Positions 53,925 to 56,447 of a stretch of 56,447 nucleotides of DNA are shown in pieces (position 1 is the stretch's first letter; each line of letters starts with the position of its first letter). Both the position numbers and the translations under genes were made by a program. Under the pieces are notes generated by a model. It ran no database searches. It was not told where the DNA came from and was given only the letters and a program-made list of their open reading frames with translations. Source of the DNA: Gammaproteobacteria bacterium (lineage in GTDB: Bacteria > Pseudomonadota > Gammaproteobacteria > JAJPIJ01); contig JAJVHZ010000030.1 in NCBI GenBank assembly GCA_022072255.1, forward strand, positions 23,048 to 79,494, read 5' to 3'.

Positions 53925-54761
53925 ATGAACAGACTCCTTCTGCGCGCGGGGTTGGCGGTCGCGCTGACGATGGTGGCACTGGCGGCGACCCCGGGAGGAG
54001 CCCCGGCTGCCGAATCGACCGCCGGGCTGGACAGCACCGCCGCAGTGAACGTCGCCGGTCGCCAGCGCATGCTCTCCCAGCGCATGGTGAAGGCGTATCT
54101 CATGCTGGGCCAGGACATCGCGCCCGAGGATGCACGGCGCATCCTTCGTGAGTCCATCGATCAGTTCGAGTCCCAGCTCGCCGCGCTGAAGGCCTACCAG
54201 CCGACCCCGGGCGTGGAGCAGGCGCTGGTGGCGCTGGAGACGGCGTGGTCGCAATGCAGTGCGCTGCTGGCCGCACCGCCGAGCAGGGCCGGGGCGGAGC
54301 ACCTTTACGACGCGAACGAGACCCTGCAGAGGGCGGCGCACGCAGCCACGCTGGCATACGAGCACATCACCGACGCGCCCCTCGATCACCTGGTCAACCT
54401 CGCGGGCCGGCAGCGCATGCTGTCGCAGCGCATGGCCAAGTTCTACTTCTACCGGACGTGGGAGATCTACGACACGCCGGCGGACATGGAGCTGCACCTC
54501 AGCCATGCGCATTTCACCGCCGTGCTCAACCAGATCGAGGTCTCGCCGCTCGTCTCGGCACCGGTGCGGGAACGCGTGGCGCAGCTGCGCCGTGAGTGGG
54601 AACCGTACGAGAAGCTTCTGCTCGCGAGCAAACATCCCGCGGAAATTCGCCGGGACGCGGCACGCGTGGCGGTGCTGAGCGAGCAGGTGCTGGCGGGCAT
54701 CGAGGAGCTCGTCGCCAGGATCCTCGCGCAGGCGGGCGCCGGCACCGGCGGCGCCCGCTGA
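53925..54761 (+). CDS. Stand-alone periplasmic protein with two PilJ-type sensor units
   Basis: 278 aa from ATG 53925. Signal peptide MNRLLLRAGLAVALTMVALA...APAAE. Two repeats of the PF13675-type motif: NVAGRQRMLSQRMVKAYL (~43) and NLAGRQRMLSQRMAKFYF (~155), each followed by helical stretches. This is the ligand-binding part of PilJ, NarX and related sensors, here with no transmembrane signalling domain, so it would be a soluble or loosely attached periplasmic protein. The partner is not in the neighbourhood. Confidence 0.85.
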   Translation: MNRLLLRAGLAVALTMVALAATPGGAPAAESTAGLDSTAAVNVAGRQRMLSQRMVKAYLMLGQDIAPEDARRILRESIDQFESQLAALKAYQPTPGVEQALVALETAWSQCSALLAAPPSRAGAEHLYDANETLQRAAHAATLAYEHITDAPLDHLVNLAGRQRMLSQRMAKFYFYRTWEIYDTPADMELHLSHAHFTAVLNQIEVSPLVSAPVRERVAQLRREWEPYEKLLLASKHPAEIRRDAARVAVLSEQVLAGIEELVARILAQAGAGTGGAR

Positions 54762-54964
54762 TACGCATTCGCCGCCGGCCGCGGTGTCCGCGGCGCGGCG
54801 GAGCCCCCGCACCGCGGCCGTTTTCGATGATAATCCCCGTCGGCAGCGGACCCCCGCGCGCCGGTCCGTTCCAGGAGTCGAATTCGGGCGCAAGCGGCGG
54901 AGTGCGAGGGCGGATGCCGGCGGCTACAGTGCAACGCGCAGCTACGGCAACCACGGGATCGAAC

Positions 54965-56077
54965 ATGAAAAAATCCGCGAAGACCTCCAGGGCCGCCGGC
55001 GTCGCCACCGAGCGCGACCCGCGATGGGCCGCCGTCATCGCCCGCGACCGCGGGGCCGACGGCGAATTCGTCTATTCGGTGAGAACCACCGGCGTGTATT
55101 GCCGGCCATCCTGCCCCTCGCGCCGCGCGCGGGCGGAGAATGTGCGGTTTCACGCCACCTGCGAGGATGCGGAGCGCGCCGGCTTTCGCCCCTGCAGGCG
55201 CTGCCGGCCCCGGGAGGCTTCGCTCGCCGAACGGCACGCGAGGATGGTGGCGGAGATCTGCCGCCTGATCGAGGCTGCGGAGCGGATCCCGAGCCTCGAG
55301 GCGCTGGCAGCCAGGGCGGGTCTCAGTCCGTTTCATTTTCACCGCGTCTTCAGGGCCGCCACCGGGGTGACGCCGCGGGCGTACGCCGCCGCCCATCGCG
55401 CCCGGCGCGTGCAGAGCGGGCTGCGTCGCGGCCGCTCGGTGACGGAGGCGATCTACGATGCCGGCTTCAATTCCAGCGGGCGGTTCTACGAGAGCGCGGA
55501 GCGGATGCTGGGCATGACCCCGATGCAATTCCGCTGCGGCGGCCGCAATGCGGAGGTCCGCTTCGCCATCGGCGAGTGCTCACTGGGCTCGATCCTCGTC
55601 GCCAGCAGTGCGAAGGGCGTGTGCGCGATAATGCTCGGTGATGATCCCGATGCGCTCGCGCGCGAACTCCAGGCGGGGTTTCCGCGCGCGCACCTGATTG
55701 GCGGCGATGCGGAGTTCGAGCAGCTCGTCGCCAGGGTGGTGGGCCTCGTCGAGGCACCGGGGCTGGGGATCGAGCTGCCGCTGGACGTGCGCGGCACGGC
55801 ATTTCAGCAGCGGGTCTGGCAGGCGCTGCGGGCGATCCCGCCCGGTTCGACCTTGAGTTACGCCGAACTCGCGAAGCGGATCGGCGCGCCGCGCTCGGCG
55901 CGTGCCGTGGCGAGCGCCTGCGCCGCCAACAAGCTGGCCGTCGCCATACCCTGCCATCGCGTGGTGAGTACCGACGGCGGACTGTCCGGCTATCGCTGGG
56001 GAGTGGAGCGCAAGCGCGAGCTGCTCAGGCGGGAGGCCGAGGACAAGCGGGCGCGACGCGCATCGGGGCGCCGATGA
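54965..56077 (+). CDS. ada: Ada: bifunctional DNA alkylation repair protein / transcriptional activator
   Basis: 370 aa from ATG 54965. N-terminal Zn domain with Cys46 (methyl acceptor in GVYCRPSCPSR), Cys50, Cys77 and Cys80 (FRPCRRCRP). AraC-type HTH in the middle (LAARAGLSPFHFHRVFRAAT, YDAGFNSSGRFYE). MGMT-like C-terminal domain with AIPCHRVVS, Cys330 as the methyl acceptor. It repairs phosphotriesters and O6-methylguanine and, once methylated, activates alkylation-response genes. It ends with a 4-nt overlap with the following membrane protein gene. Confidence 0.95.
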   Translation: MKKSAKTSRAAGVATERDPRWAAVIARDRGADGEFVYSVRTTGVYCRPSCPSRRARAENVRFHATCEDAERAGFRPCRRCRPREASLAERHARMVAEICRLIEAAERIPSLEALAARAGLSPFHFHRVFRAATGVTPRAYAAAHRARRVQSGLRRGRSVTEAIYDAGFNSSGRFYESAERMLGMTPMQFRCGGRNAEVRFAIGECSLGSILVASSAKGVCAIMLGDDPDALARELQAGFPRAHLIGGDAEFEQLVARVVGLVEAPGLGIELPLDVRGTAFQQRVWQALRAIPPGSTLSYAELAKRIGAPRSARAVASACAANKLAVAIPCHRVVSTDGGLSGYRWGVERKRELLRREAEDKRARRASGRR

Positions 56078-56442
56078 ATGCCGGGGCCCGGCCGCGCCTC
56101 TCACCCGGCATGTGGAGACGGATCTGTGCGATCAGTCTGCTCGTGCTGATCACGGCCGGGTGGCTCGGCAACACGCTCGAGGGCCGGATCGGCAGGCCGG
56201 GCATGGTCGGGCTGGCGGCGGTGATCGACGTCGCCCTGCTCGCCTTCATCGTCTCGATCCCGCCGGTCCTGGTGCGCGGCCTCATCGACGTGCAGAGGCT
56301 CATCGGCAACAGCGACGTGGCCGCGGTGCGGTTTCTGGAGCGCAACGAACGCGGCGTGGTGCGGCTGATGTGGATCGTCTGGCTGCTCGGTGCGCTCCTC
56401 GCCGCGCCGTTCGTCATCCACGACCTGCTCACCGCGCGGTGA
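56074..56442 (+). CDS. Small membrane protein of unknown function
   Basis: 122 aa. Three hydrophobic stretches: ICAISLLVLITAGWLG, GLAAVIDVALLAFIVSIPPV and LMWIVWLLGALLAAPFVI. Between the last two, VQRLIGNSDVAAVRFLERNE is polar. No recognised family. It overlaps the ada stop by 4 nt (ATGA), so it is co-translated with Ada. Confidence 0.7.
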   Translation: MNAGARPRLSPGMWRRICAISLLVLITAGWLGNTLEGRIGRPGMVGLAAVIDVALLAFIVSIPPVLVRGLIDVQRLIGNSDVAAVRFLERNERGVVRLMWIVWLLGALLAAPFVIHDLLTAR

Positions 56443-56447
56443 GAGCC

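Overview
The window is GC-rich chromosomal DNA from a motile diderm bacterium, most likely a gammaproteobacterium. The basis is a Pseudomonas-like flg order (flgB to flgL) behind a sigma-54 promoter, P- and L-ring genes, a bifunctional FlgJ, a pilGHIJ-chpA twitching-chemotaxis cluster, a VPLP-type PEP-CTERM protein, cytochrome c5, a PCu(A)C copper chaperone, an MlaC protein and an RsmN/RsmF-like CsrA homologue. The species cannot be named from the sequence alone.

Layout. 1-11404 (minus strand): rod-hook-filament-junction operon flgBCDEFGHIJKL, followed by a glycosyltransferase cut by the window edge, a position where flagellin-glycosylation genes often sit. A striking 25-bp palindrome built of 7-bp units lies between flgG and flgF. 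11572-17124 (minus): a regulatory block with an atypical Ser/Thr kinase-HDOD fusion, a VPLP-CTERM exported protein, two overlapping cyclophilins (one cytoplasmic, one exported) and a second Ser/Thr kinase with a degenerate receiver domain. 17407-26123 (plus): pilG, pilH, pilI, pilJ, chpA, without pilK, chpB or chpC beside them. 26208-28158: copper chaperone and SafE-like membrane protein (minus), then cytochrome c5 (plus) with a clear terminator. 28513-31905 (plus): gltX, cysS and a Pro-Arg-His-Lys tRNA cluster with its own promoter.

From 31906 on, the sequence becomes a patchwork of single genes and pairs on both strands with several 300-580 bp gaps, which looks accessory or loosely organised. 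It holds a HEAT-repeat/alpha-beta hydrolase pair next to the tRNAs, an AlkA-type glycosylase with a DUF488 protein, a bacterioferritin subunit lacking two metal or haem ligands, two distant Acetyltransf_6-type proteins, a PmtA-like methyltransferase, a Mut7-C protein, a GYD protein, MlaC, GabT, a PNPOx-like protein, small lipoproteins and secreted proteins, a CBS-pair protein, a DUF3579 protein, a Vgb-like beta-propeller, the divergent CsrA, a YbaK deacylase, cytochrome b561, a double-CDGSH protein, an Hsp20 pair behind a sigma-32-like promoter, a stand-alone periplasmic PilJ-domain protein, and Ada with a small membrane protein.

The coherent theme is surface motility and its control: flagellum assembly, type IV pilus chemotaxis, two kinases between them, a glycosyltransferase, an extra PilJ-type sensor and a post-transcriptional regulator. 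The most unusual items are the divergent CsrA (50451-50681), the bacterioferritin missing canonical ligands (36626-37093), the atypical kinase-HDOD protein (11572-13503), the HEAT-hydrolase pair (32293-33783), and the 7-bp-periodic palindrome (7666-7733).
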